Source: Streptomyces parvus (lineage in GTDB: Bacteria > Actinomycetota > Actinomycetes > Streptomycetales > Streptomycetaceae). Taken from it: DNA of 64,000 nucleotides. The notes below the pieces were generated by a model. It saw nothing but the letters and a program-made list of their open reading frames with translations. It did no database searches and was not told the DNA's origin. Made by a program: the position numbers and the translations under genes. Shown here one piece after another: positions 9,378 to 16,599 of this stretch; positions within the stretch are counted from its first letter, which is position 1, and each line of letters opens with the position of its first letter. The stretch covers positions 1,285,304 through 1,349,303 of the forward strand of contig NZ_BMRY01000001.1 in NCBI RefSeq assembly GCF_014648875.1. The letters are read 5' to 3'.

Positions 9378-9390
9378 TAGAGTCGCCCCC
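9378..9390 (+). promoter_or_regulatory. Leaderless-type -10 element before the HD gene
   Basis: TAGAGT at 9378-9383 is followed by exactly seven bases (CGCCCCC) and then ATG at 9391. This TAnnnT-N7-ATG layout is the hallmark of leaderless mRNAs in Streptomyces. No ribosome binding site is present. The -35 region is weak. Confidence 0.55.
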
Positions 9391-10113
9391 ATGACGGACC
9401 ACAGCCCCCACCCGCCCCACGGTTCCGACAGCTCGGACAGCTCCGACGGCTCCGGCGGCGACGCCGAAGCCGGTCTCCGGGAGCGCTGGCACGACACGCT
9501 GGTGGCCGCGCGCGCCGGGGCGGAAGGGCCCGACCCGCTGCCGTACGCCGAGAACCTCCTCGCCCGCTGGGCCGAACCGCAGCGCCGCTACCACACGACC
9601 GCCCACCTGAGCACGGTCCTGGACCGCGTGGACACGCTGGCCGGTCACGCCGACGACGTGCACGCGGTACGGCTCGCCGCCTGGTTCCACGACGCGGTGT
9701 ACCGGCCCGACCGGAGCGAGAACGAGGAGCGCAGCGCCGCCCTCGCCGAACGCGCGCTGCCCGAGGCGGGTGTGCCGGACGCGGTGACGGAGGAGGTCGC
9801 CCGGCTGGTGCGGCTCACCATCACGCACGACCCGGCCGAGGGCGACCGCAACGGCGAGGTGCTGTGCGACGCCGACCTGGCGGTCCTGGCGGGCGGCCCG
9901 CAGGAGTACGGGGCGTACGCGGCCCAGGTCCGGGAGGAGTACGGCTTCGTCCCGGACGAGGCGTTCCGGGCGGGCCGGGCGGCGGTGCTGCGGCAACTCC
10001 TCGACCTGCCCCGGTTGTTCCGTACGCCGTACGGCGCGGCGGAATGGGAGGCGCGGGCCCGGCACAACCTGGCGACGGAGCTGGAGTTGCTGGCCTCCTC
10101 CGGCACGGGCTGA
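9391..10113 (+). CDS. HD-domain metal-dependent phosphohydrolase
   Basis: A 240-residue protein with an acidic, Ser-rich N-terminal tail (about 25 residues) and an HD domain. The metal ligands are visible as RRYHTTAHL (His), AAWFHDAVY (His-Asp) and LCDADLAVL (Asp), in the usual H...HD...D order. Proteins of this type hydrolyse phosphate esters of nucleotides or similar substrates; the actual substrate cannot be read from sequence. The start ATG is preceded by a leaderless-type promoter rather than a ribosome binding site. It is divergent from pxpA. Function beyond the fold is unknown. Confidence 0.85.
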   Translation: MTDHSPHPPHGSDSSDSSDGSGGDAEAGLRERWHDTLVAARAGAEGPDPLPYAENLLARWAEPQRRYHTTAHLSTVLDRVDTLAGHADDVHAVRLAAWFHDAVYRPDRSENEERSAALAERALPEAGVPDAVTEEVARLVRLTITHDPAEGDRNGEVLCDADLAVLAGGPQEYGAYAAQVREEYGFVPDEAFRAGRAAVLRQLLDLPRLFRTPYGAAEWEARARHNLATELELLASSGTG

Positions 10114-10287
10114 CCACGTGCCCCGCCCCTCGAATGTTCCGGTTCGTTCACGGTGTCGTCCCGGTCACGCCCTCGCCCGACCGGTGGAGCCCATCGACCG
10201 CTAACGTCTCGCATCGCAGATGCACACACTCTGCAAAGACAGTCCGTTCATCTTTCCGCTCATACAACTCCTCGGGGGTAAGGCGAA

Positions 10288-11523
10288 ATGTCCAAGGGAC
10301 TCGGCACGAAGGTCGGCAGAACTTCCCGGCGGCGAATACTGCGACTGGCCGGGGGCGGTCTCACGATGGCGGTGCTCGGAGCCGGCCTGACCGGCTGCGA
10401 GGACGAGCTCGAGACCGGCGGCGAGGGCAGCATCCCGCCGCCGCGCAGCAAGTCCCCCGAGAACGGCAAGGCGCCCTCGGACGGCGGGGCCCCCGCGCCG
10501 CTGTGGACGAAGTCCGTCCCGGCGCAGACGTACGGGGACAACGACGAGCTGGTGACCGTGGACGGCGTGGTGATCGCGAGCGGTGATCCGCTGGCCGCGC
10601 TCGACGGCGCGAGCGGCAAGGAGCGGTGGTCGCTGCCCGGCGGTGCGGTGCCCGGTGCGCCGCTGCTGCTGGGCAACGGCACGCTCTACCTGGCCAGCGG
10701 CACGTACGACGGCAACGTCATCGGCTACGTACCGGGGTCCGGCAAGGAGACCTGGCGCAGCCACCTCGGCAAGGAGTACCGGCAGCCCCGGCCGATCGCG
10801 GTGGACGGCGAGCAGGTGTACGTCATCGCCGAGATCCTGGAGGCCGACGGCTCGTCCCGCACCAATGTGATCGCCGCGCTGAACAGCACCACGGGCAAGG
10901 TCGCCTGGAAGGAACAGCGGGACCTCGGCACCCAGCAGAACGGCATCCACGCCGCCGTGCAGGGCCGCCATCTCGTCTACACCGACTTCAAGAACAACCT
11001 GACGGTCCGCGACACCGCCACCGGCAGGCAGGTGTGGACGCAGAAGACGACGAAGACGAGCTACGGGCCGTTCGTCGTCCACCAGGATCTGGTGATCGTC
11101 CCGCAGGGTCAGCGGCTCCAGGCCTTCGCGCTGTCCGACGGGGCCGAGAAGTGGTCCGTGGAGGCCGAGGAGTTCTCCCTGTTCCGCGAGCCGAGCCTCG
11201 TGGAGGACGTGCTGTACATCGCGGACAGCGGTCGCACGCTGTGGGCCCTCCAGCCGGCCACCGGGAAGAAGGTCTGGCAGTCCACGGCCCTCAAGGACGC
11301 GAGCGCGCAGGTGCCCCGGCAGTTCGTCAAGGCGGGCGGCACCCTCTACGCGGCCACCGACCTCGACCCGCAGGGCGGCGTCCACGCCTTCGACCCGAAG
11401 ACGGGCGCCCTGCGCTGGACGTTCAACGACAAGACCGGCGACCACCACGCCTGGCTGGTGGCCACCGACGGGAAGCGCGTCTACGCCCTGCACGGCAAGA
11501 AGCTGCACGCCCTGCCCGTGTGA
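10288..11523 (+). CDS. Tat-exported lipoprotein with PQQ-like beta-propeller repeats
   Basis: A 411-residue secreted protein. The signal has twin arginines (TSRRRILRL, residues 12-20), a hydrophobic run and the lipobox LTGC with Cys37, so it is probably exported folded by Tat and lipid-anchored outside the membrane. The mature part starts with a low-complexity Gly/Pro/Lys linker and then repeats of the PQQ/WD40-like blade type (LDGASGKERWSLPGG, YVPGSGKETWRSHLG, LNSTTGKVAWKEQR, RDTATGRQVWTQK, LQPATGKKVWQS, FDPKTGALRWTFN). Each has the G-K/R-x-x-W signature, which argues for a beta-propeller scaffold. In bacteria such proteins often bind partners rather than PQQ. No partner gene is adjacent. 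The start ATG at 10288 has GGGGGTAAGG upstream. Confidence 0.85.
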   Translation: MSKGLGTKVGRTSRRRILRLAGGGLTMAVLGAGLTGCEDELETGGEGSIPPPRSKSPENGKAPSDGGAPAPLWTKSVPAQTYGDNDELVTVDGVVIASGDPLAALDGASGKERWSLPGGAVPGAPLLLGNGTLYLASGTYDGNVIGYVPGSGKETWRSHLGKEYRQPRPIAVDGEQVYVIAEILEADGSSRTNVIAALNSTTGKVAWKEQRDLGTQQNGIHAAVQGRHLVYTDFKNNLTVRDTATGRQVWTQKTTKTSYGPFVVHQDLVIVPQGQRLQAFALSDGAEKWSVEAEEFSLFREPSLVEDVLYIADSGRTLWALQPATGKKVWQSTALKDASAQVPRQFVKAGGTLYAATDLDPQGGVHAFDPKTGALRWTFNDKTGDHHAWLVATDGKRVYALHGKKLHALPV

Positions 11524-11553
11524 CACGTGACCGGTGTGCACGTGACCTGTGTG
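11524..11553 (+). repeat. Tandem 15-bp repeat upstream of the MFS exporter
   Basis: CACGTGACCGGTGTG (11524-11538) is followed directly by CACGTGACCTGTGTG (11539-11553), one mismatch in 15. The pair starts right after the stop codon of the lipoprotein gene and lies 75-104 bp before the exporter start. It may be a regulator's direct-repeat site. Confidence 0.6.
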
Positions 11554-11585
11554 ACAGGGGTGTGAACGGGCGGGCCCTCCCCCTG

Positions 11586-11615
11586 CGCCGGGGAATGCGG
11601 AAGCGTTCCCCGGCG
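11586..11615 (+). promoter_or_regulatory. Long inverted repeat just before the MFS exporter start
   Basis: Arms CGCCGGGGAATGC (11586-11598) and GCGTTCCCCGGCG (11603-11615) pair over 13 positions with one G-T wobble and a GGAA loop. It ends 12 bp before the ATG at 11628. It could be a terminator for the upstream gene, an operator, or an RNA hairpin controlling exporter translation. Confidence 0.6.
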
Positions 11616-11627
11616 TTGGGACGAGTC

Positions 11628-12923
11628 ATGCCCGACTCTGCCGCCCGCCGCGCACCCATGCCCCTGGCCGTATACGTTCTCGGCCTCTCGGTCTTCGCAC
11701 TCGGCACCAGCGAGTTCATGCTGTCGGGCCTGCTCCCGCCGATCGCCGACGACATGAACGTGTCGATCCCGCAGGCTGGGCTCCTCATATCCGCGTTCGC
11801 GATCGGCATGGTGGTCGGCGCCCCGCTGCTGGCCGTCGCCACGCTGCGGCTGCCGCGCCGCACCACCCTCGTCGCGCTGATCTCGGTGTTCGGCCTGGGC
11901 CAGATCGCGGGTGCGCTGGCTCCGACGTACGAGGTCCTCTTCGCCTCCCGCGTCGTGAGCGCGCTGGCCTGTGCGGGTTTCTGGGCGGTCGGCGCGGCCG
12001 TGGCCATCGCGATGGTCCCGGTGAACCAGCGAGCGCGGGCGATGGCCGTGATGATCGGCGGCCTGTCCGTCGCCAATGTGCTGGGCGTGCCGCTGGGGGC
12101 GTTCCTCGGCGAGCACCTCGGCTGGCGGTCGGCGTTCTGGGCGGTGGGCGCGGCCTCGGCGGTGGCCCTGGTCGGCGTCGTCACGCGTATCCCGCACATC
12201 CCGCTGCCCGAGAAGAAGCCCGAGCTCAAGCGGGAGCTGACGATCTACCGGGACCGGCAGGTCTGGCTGGCGATCGTGATCACCGCGCTCGCGGCGGGCG
12301 GGGTGTTCTGCGCGTTCAGCTATCTCGCGCCGCTGCTGACGGACGTGGCGGGCCTCGGCTCGGGCTGGGTGCCGTGGATCCTCGGCCTGTTCGGGGTGGG
12401 TGCGCTGATCGGCACGATGATCGGCGGCCGGGTCGCGGACGCGCACCTCTTCGGGGTGCTGCTGAGCGGGATCACGGCGTCGACGGTGTTCCTGGTGGCG
12501 CTGGCCCTGTTCGCCTCCGGCCAGGCGGCGGTGATCGCGCTGTCCTTCCTGCTGGGCCTGTCCGCCTTCTTCACGGCCCCCGCGCTGAACGCCCGGATGT
12601 TCAACGTTGCCGGGGCCGCCCCGACGCTGGCCGGGGCCACCACGACGGCCGCGTTCAACCTGGGCAACACGAGTGGCCCCTGGCTCGGCGGCACGGTGAT
12701 CGACCTGGACTTCGGCTTCGCCTCCACGGCCTGGGCGGGCGCGGCTATGACCGCTCTGGCCCTGGCGGCGGTGGGCGTGGCGCTGCGCCTCCAGCGCGGC
12801 GGCGGCGAGGGCGGGACCGACGGGTCGCGGTCGCGGTCACACTCCCGGCTGATCGCGAAGAGCGCGGCGGCTCGCGCCGGGCGTCCGGCGGAAGCCGGTT
12901 CCGTCCCGTCGACGGGCGCGTGA
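11628..12923 (+). CDS. MFS drug exporter, Cmx/CmlR chloramphenicol-efflux type
   Basis: A 431-residue major facilitator with 12 predicted helices, most like the Cmx/CmrA/CmlR group that pumps chloramphenicol out with protons. Visible marks are FALGTSEFMLSGLLPPIADDMNVSIPQAGLLISAFAIGMVVGAPLLA at the N-terminus (the drug:H+ antiporter-1 motifs), the loop LRLPRRTTL, and the motif-C-like GGLSVANVLGVPLGAFLGEHLGWR. The last 40 residues are a hydrophilic Arg/Ser-rich cytoplasmic tail. ATG at 11628 was chosen; no strong Shine-Dalgarno is visible because the preceding bases form a long hairpin. Drug specificity is inferred from resemblance only. Confidence 0.85.
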   Translation: MPDSAARRAPMPLAVYVLGLSVFALGTSEFMLSGLLPPIADDMNVSIPQAGLLISAFAIGMVVGAPLLAVATLRLPRRTTLVALISVFGLGQIAGALAPTYEVLFASRVVSALACAGFWAVGAAVAIAMVPVNQRARAMAVMIGGLSVANVLGVPLGAFLGEHLGWRSAFWAVGAASAVALVGVVTRIPHIPLPEKKPELKRELTIYRDRQVWLAIVITALAAGGVFCAFSYLAPLLTDVAGLGSGWVPWILGLFGVGALIGTMIGGRVADAHLFGVLLSGITASTVFLVALALFASGQAAVIALSFLLGLSAFFTAPALNARMFNVAGAAPTLAGATTTAAFNLGNTSGPWLGGTVIDLDFGFASTAWAGAAMTALALAAVGVALRLQRGGGEGGTDGSRSRSHSRLIAKSAAARAGRPAEAGSVPSTGA

Positions 12924-13006
12924 CTCCGTAGCCCCGGGCCCACCCGACCGCTTTCGGCCGCCGCCCGGCCGATAGTCGTCGGGGCGCCGAACAGCAGCCG
13001 AAAAAG

Positions 13007-13026
13007 TCACTACCGACCAGTAGTGA
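13007..13026. promoter_or_regulatory. Perfect 7-bp inverted repeat upstream of the HAD phosphatase
   Basis: TCACTACCGACCAGTAGTGA: arms TCACTAC and GTAGTGA separated by six bases. It lies 96-115 bp before the phosphatase ATG and has the size and symmetry of a TetR-family operator. No adjacent TetR gene exists, so the regulator would be elsewhere. Confidence 0.5.
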
Positions 13027-13121
13027 GACGGTCACCTGCCCTTCATTATTGAGCGCGAGCATGACAACCCGTCGTCCGATCGACGCACGGGCCATCGCAG
13101 GTTTCCCACCCAGGAGTCCTC

Positions 13122-13781
13122 ATGCATGCAGGCGCCACCGTCCAGCGCACCGCCGCGACGCTGACCGCGACGCTCGCCCTGGTCGCGATCCCCGTCGCCT
13201 CGGCCGGAGCGACGGAGATGACGGCCCCGGCCCGCCCCGCCCCCGTGACCGCCTCCGCGACCCCGGCCGCCGCCCTCGCCGCGGACGTCGACTACGCCGC
13301 CTGGCGGCGGGACGTCGCGGCGGTCGTCGCCGCGGCTCGCCCCTGGATCGAGGCCCGGACGGAGAACGCCGGCAGCGAGAAGCAGGCGATCGTCCTGGAC
13401 ATCGACAACACCGCGCTGGAGACGCACTTCCACCCGTTCTGGAAGCTGCCCACCCCCGCCGTCGGCGACGTCCGCGAACTGGCCCGCTACGCGGATGCGC
13501 GCGGTGCGGCCGTCTTCTTCGTCACCGCACGGCCGGGCATCATCCACTCCCTCACGGACTGGAACCTGAAGAAGGCCGGCTACCCGGTCGACGGCCTCCG
13601 CGTCCGCAGCCTGCCCGACCTCTTCGAGGAGGTCAGCGCCTACAAGACCGAGCAGCGGGCGGAGATCGAGGCGAAGGGCTACAAGATCATCGCCAATATC
13701 GGGAACAACACCACCGACCTCGTCGGCGGCCACGCCGAACGCGGCTTCAAGCTCCCGGACTACGACGGCGCGCTCTCCTAG
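13122..13781 (+). CDS. Secreted HAD-family acid phosphatase
   Basis: A 219-residue secreted protein related to class B/HAD acid phosphatases. The N-terminus is a Sec signal peptide (hydrophobic TATLALVAIPVASAGA, cleavage near residue 30). The HAD catalytic motif is IVLDIDNTALE with Asp93 and Asp95, motif II is VFFVTARPG, and the late acidic motif lies in IANIGNNTTDLVGGHAERG. It should cleave phosphate monoesters outside the cell, possibly scavenging phosphate from nucleotides. The start ATG at 13122 has CAGGAGTCCTC upstream. A TetR-type palindrome precedes it, but no PHO box was recognised. Confidence 0.87.
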   Translation: MHAGATVQRTAATLTATLALVAIPVASAGATEMTAPARPAPVTASATPAAALAADVDYAAWRRDVAAVVAAARPWIEARTENAGSEKQAIVLDIDNTALETHFHPFWKLPTPAVGDVRELARYADARGAAVFFVTARPGIIHSLTDWNLKKAGYPVDGLRVRSLPDLFEEVSAYKTEQRAEIEAKGYKIIANIGNNTTDLVGGHAERGFKLPDYDGALS

Positions 13782-13790
13782 GGCCTCTCG

Positions 13791-14081
13791 TCAGGGGCCG
13801 GAGGGGCGCCCCGCAGGCGCGGGCCGCCCCTTCGGCCTCCGCAGTCCGGCGGCCGTGAGCCGCCGGACCAGCTCCTTCGAGCCGACCTCCCGGGCCCCGG
13901 CCCGCACCGCGTCCGCGTAGTGCGCCTCCGGTACGTCGTAGTGGTCGCGCTCGAAGGCGCGCGGCGGGCAGCCGATCGCGGCGGCGAAGGCGTGCAGCTC
14001 CTCGAACGAGACATCGCTCACCAGGTGCGACCAGAGGCGGCCGTGTCCGGGCCAGGTGGGCGGGTCGATGTAGAGCGTCAC
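13791..14081 (-). CDS. DUF4031-type protein
   Basis: A 96-residue protein with the pattern of DUF4031: VTLYIDPPTWPGHGRLWSHLVSDVSFEELHAFA, then GCPPRAFERDHYDVPEAHYADAVRAGAREV and a basic C-terminus. It is a small soluble domain with conserved Asp, His and Trp residues and no assigned reaction. GTG at 14081 overlaps the upstream gene's stop (GTGA), so the two are translated together. The family is recognised from memory of its N-terminal signature. Confidence 0.75.
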   Translation of the reverse strand: MTLYIDPPTWPGHGRLWSHLVSDVSFEELHAFAAAIGCPPRAFERDHYDVPEAHYADAVRAGAREVGSKELVRRLTAAGLRRPKGRPAPAGRPSGP

Positions 14082-14449
14082 CGCCGCAGCACCTCGCCGA
14101 GCGCCCCGACCGGCGCCACCGCCACGGCCGCCTTGGTGCAGACCCAGTGCGGGTCGGGCCCGAGTTCCGGCTCGACGTCCAGGGCGTGCGGCTCCTCCTC
14201 CGGCGAGCACGCGGGGCACAGCGGCCACCGCCCGTACCGCTCCAGCAGCGCGTCCTGGACGTCCTGGGCGACCAGCCCCGCGACGAACTCCGCGCCCTCG
14301 GGCCACTGCTCCACCCACCAGCGCCGGTGCGTCACCGCGTCCTCGACCAGCGAGACGATGTCCGCCTCGGCGACGTCGGCCGCCGTCAGGTCGGCCATGA
14401 CGAGGGCGCGGGCGGTGTGCAGGGACTGCTCCAGGGCGTTCAACTCCAT
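14078..14449 (-). CDS. Hypothetical protein coupled to the DUF4031 gene
   Basis: A 123-residue mostly acidic soluble protein, MELNALEQSLHTARALV to GALGEVLRR. It contains an ERYGRWPLCPACSPEEEPHAL segment with a CxxC pair that could bind zinc together with nearby His residues, and WWVEQWPEGAEFVAGLVAQDVQDALL, an amphipathic helix region. I do not recognise the family. Its stop overlaps the start of the DUF4031 gene by four bases, so the products may work together. It is divergent from the MurR-like regulator. Confidence 0.7.
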   Translation of the reverse strand: MELNALEQSLHTARALVMADLTAADVAEADIVSLVEDAVTHRRWWVEQWPEGAEFVAGLVAQDVQDALLERYGRWPLCPACSPEEEPHALDVEPELGPDPHWVCTKAAVAVAPVGALGEVLRR

Positions 14450-14542
14450 GTCCCCATTGTGCGCCCGCGCGCAGAAGGCTCATCAGAAGATCCCGCTGCA
14501 GCCCCCGCTGAAGATCCCGCCAGAGGTAGGGACCAAAGGGGG

Positions 14543-14577
14543 TTGACGGACCCGGAGGTTGAAAATATCTTTCAGAT
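14543..14577 (+). promoter_or_regulatory. Promoter and operator of the MurR-like regulator gene
   Basis: TTGACG (14543-14548), 17 bp, TATCTT (14566-14571) form a housekeeping-type promoter, and the expected start of transcription falls at or next to the GTG start codon at 14578. The mRNA should therefore be leaderless. The palindrome TGAAAATATCTTTCA (14560-14574) covers the -10. Confidence 0.6.
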
Positions 14578-15495
14578 GTGACCAGTGATGTGAAGGAAAT
14601 TTTCAGCAGCGACTCGCCGCCGGCGCCCGCGGCCCTCGCCGCCAAGGTCCGGACCCTCGCCCCCTCCATGACCCGCTCGATGCAGCTGGTCGCCGAAGCC
14701 GTGGCGGGCGACCCGGCCGGCTGCGCCGCCCTCACCGTCACCGGTCTCGCCGAGCGCACCGGCACCAGTGAAGCCACTGTCGTCCGCACCGCCCGCCTCC
14801 TCGGCTACCCCGGCTACCGGGACCTGCGCCTCGCGCTGGCCGGTCTCGCCGCGCACCAGGAGTCGGGCCGGGCCCCGGCCGTCACCGCCGACATCGCGGT
14901 GGACGACCCGATCGCCGACGTGGTCGCCAAGCTCGCCTACGACGAGCAGCAGACCCTCGCCGACACCGCCGCCGGGCTCGACACCGTACAGCTGGGGGCG
15001 GCCGTCGCCGCCGCCTCGACCGCCCGCCGTATCGACATCTACGGCGTCGGGGCGTCCTCCCTCGTCGGCCAGGACCTGGCGCAGAAGCTGCTCCGGATCG
15101 GGCTGATCGCCCACGCCCACATGGACCCGCACCTCGCGGTGACCAACGCCGTGCAGCTGCGCTCCGGCGACGTGGCCATCGCGATCACGCACTCCGGCTC
15201 CACCGGTGACGTGATCGAGCCGCTGCGGGTCGCCTTCGACCGCGGGGCGACGACGATCGCGATCACCGGGCGGCCCGACGGGCCCGTGTCGCAGTACGCG
15301 GACCATGTGCTGACCACGTCCACCGCGCGCGAGAGCGAGCTGCGCCCCGCCGCCATGTCCAGCCGGACGAGCCAGCTGCTCGTCGTGGACTGCTTGTTCA
15401 TAGGCGTCGCGCAGCGGACGTACGAGACCGCCGCGCCCGCCCTGGCCGCCTCCTACGAGGCGCTGGCCCACCGCCACACCCCGCGCACCCGCTGA
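14578..15495 (+). CDS. MurR/RpiR-family transcription regulator
   Basis: A 305-residue regulator with an N-terminal RpiR helix-turn-helix (LTVTGLAERTGTSEATVVRTARLLGYPGYRDLRLALA, about residues 45-85) and a C-terminal SIS sugar-phosphate domain (RIDIYGVGASSLVGQDLAQKLLRIG and AITHSGSTGDVIEPL, about 145-225). The SIS domain probably senses N-acetylmuramic acid 6-phosphate, since murQ and a PTS permease follow. GTG 14578 is chosen because it coincides with the predicted transcription start; GTG 14590 is an alternative. It probably represses itself and the downstream genes through the TGAA-N7-TTCA sites. Confidence 0.9.
   Translation: MTSDVKEIFSSDSPPAPAALAAKVRTLAPSMTRSMQLVAEAVAGDPAGCAALTVTGLAERTGTSEATVVRTARLLGYPGYRDLRLALAGLAAHQESGRAPAVTADIAVDDPIADVVAKLAYDEQQTLADTAAGLDTVQLGAAVAAASTARRIDIYGVGASSLVGQDLAQKLLRIGLIAHAHMDPHLAVTNAVQLRSGDVAIAITHSGSTGDVIEPLRVAFDRGATTIAITGRPDGPVSQYADHVLTTSTARESELRPAAMSSRTSQLLVVDCLFIGVAQRTYETAAPALAASYEALAHRHTPRTR
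14591..14605 (+). promoter_or_regulatory. Second copy of the TGAA-N7-TTCA operator, inside the regulator gene
   Basis: TGAAGGAAATTTTCA has the same 15-bp TGAA-N7-TTCA frame as the copy at 14560-14574. The two centres are 31 bp apart, about three helical turns, so two dimers could bind on one face of the DNA. Autoregulation by the adjacent RpiR-type protein is the simplest reading. Confidence 0.55.
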
Positions 15496-15564
15496 CCGCT
15501 CCCCGCCGCCCCACCCCCGTACGCGTACGAGACCGAGCACCCCGAGAAAGCTGAGCCGCACCTC

Positions 15565-16554
15565 ATGACCTCCACCACCGACGCGAACACCGACACCCCC
15601 GGCGCCACCGGCACCCCCGGGGCCTCCGGGACGTACGGCGAGCTCCGTGCCCAGCTGGCCACGCTCACCACCGAGGCGTTCCGCCCCGAGCTGGCCGAGA
15701 TCGACCGGCTGTCCACCGAGGAGATCGCGCGGATCATGAACGGCGAGGACGCCACGGTCCCGGCCGCCGTCGCCGAGCGGCTGCCGCAGATCGCCGCGGC
15801 CATCGACGCCACCGCCGAGCGCATGGCGCGCGGCGGCCGGCTGATCTACGCGGGCGCGGGCACGGCGGGCCGCCTCGGGGTGCTGGACGCCAGCGAGTGC
15901 CCGCCCACCTTCAACACCGACCCGGCCGAGGTCGTCGGCCTGATCGCGGGCGGCCCCTCCGCCATGGTCACGGCCGTCGAGGGCGCGGAGGACAGCAAGG
16001 AGCTGGCCGCCGCCGACCTGGACGCGCTGAAGCTGACCGCCGACGACACGGTGGTCGGTATCTCCGCCTCCGGCCGTACGCCGTACGCGATCGGCGCGGT
16101 CGAGCACGCCCGCGCACGCGGGGCCCTGACGATCGGCCTCTCCTGCAACGCGGACTCGGCGCTCGCCGCGGCAGCGGAACACGGCCTGGAGGTCGTCACA
16201 GGACCCGAACTGCTCACCGGCTCGACCCGGCTGAAGGCGGGCACGGCCCAGAAGCTGGTCCTCAACATGATCTCGACGGTCACGATGATCCGGCTCGGCA
16301 AGACGTACGGGAATCTCATGGTCGACGTCCGCGCTTCCAACGAGAAGCTGCGGGCCCGCTCCCGGCACATCGTCTCCCTGGCCACCGGCGCGTCCGACAC
16401 CGCGATCGAGGCCGCCCTCGCCGCCACCGACGGCGAGGTCAAGAACGCGATCCTGGTCATCCTCGGCCAGGTCGACGGCCCCACCGCCGCCCGGCTCCTC
16501 ACCGAGTCCGACGGCCACCTCCGCGCCGCGCTCGCGGCCGTACGCACCACCTGA
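15565..16554 (+). CDS. murQ: N-acetylmuramic acid 6-phosphate etherase MurQ
   Basis: A 329-residue SIS-domain etherase that splits the D-lactyl ether of MurNAc-6-phosphate to give GlcNAc-6-phosphate, the key step in recycling peptidoglycan sugar. Signatures include GRLIYAGAGTAGRLGVLDASECPPTF (catalytic Glu in SECPPTF, about residues 92-117), VVGISASGRTPYAIGA and LKAGTAQKLVLNMISTVTMIRLGKTYGNLMVDV. ATG at 15565 follows GAGAAAGCTGAG. It sits between the MurR-like regulator and the PTS permease, with short gaps, as a likely single operon. Confidence 0.95.
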   Translation: MTSTTDANTDTPGATGTPGASGTYGELRAQLATLTTEAFRPELAEIDRLSTEEIARIMNGEDATVPAAVAERLPQIAAAIDATAERMARGGRLIYAGAGTAGRLGVLDASECPPTFNTDPAEVVGLIAGGPSAMVTAVEGAEDSKELAAADLDALKLTADDTVVGISASGRTPYAIGAVEHARARGALTIGLSCNADSALAAAAEHGLEVVTGPELLTGSTRLKAGTAQKLVLNMISTVTMIRLGKTYGNLMVDVRASNEKLRARSRHIVSLATGASDTAIEAALAATDGEVKNAILVILGQVDGPTAARLLTESDGHLRAALAAVRTT

Positions 16555-16599
16555 CCCACCGGGTATCCCCACCCCCCGCACAGCAAGGCACCCAGCACC

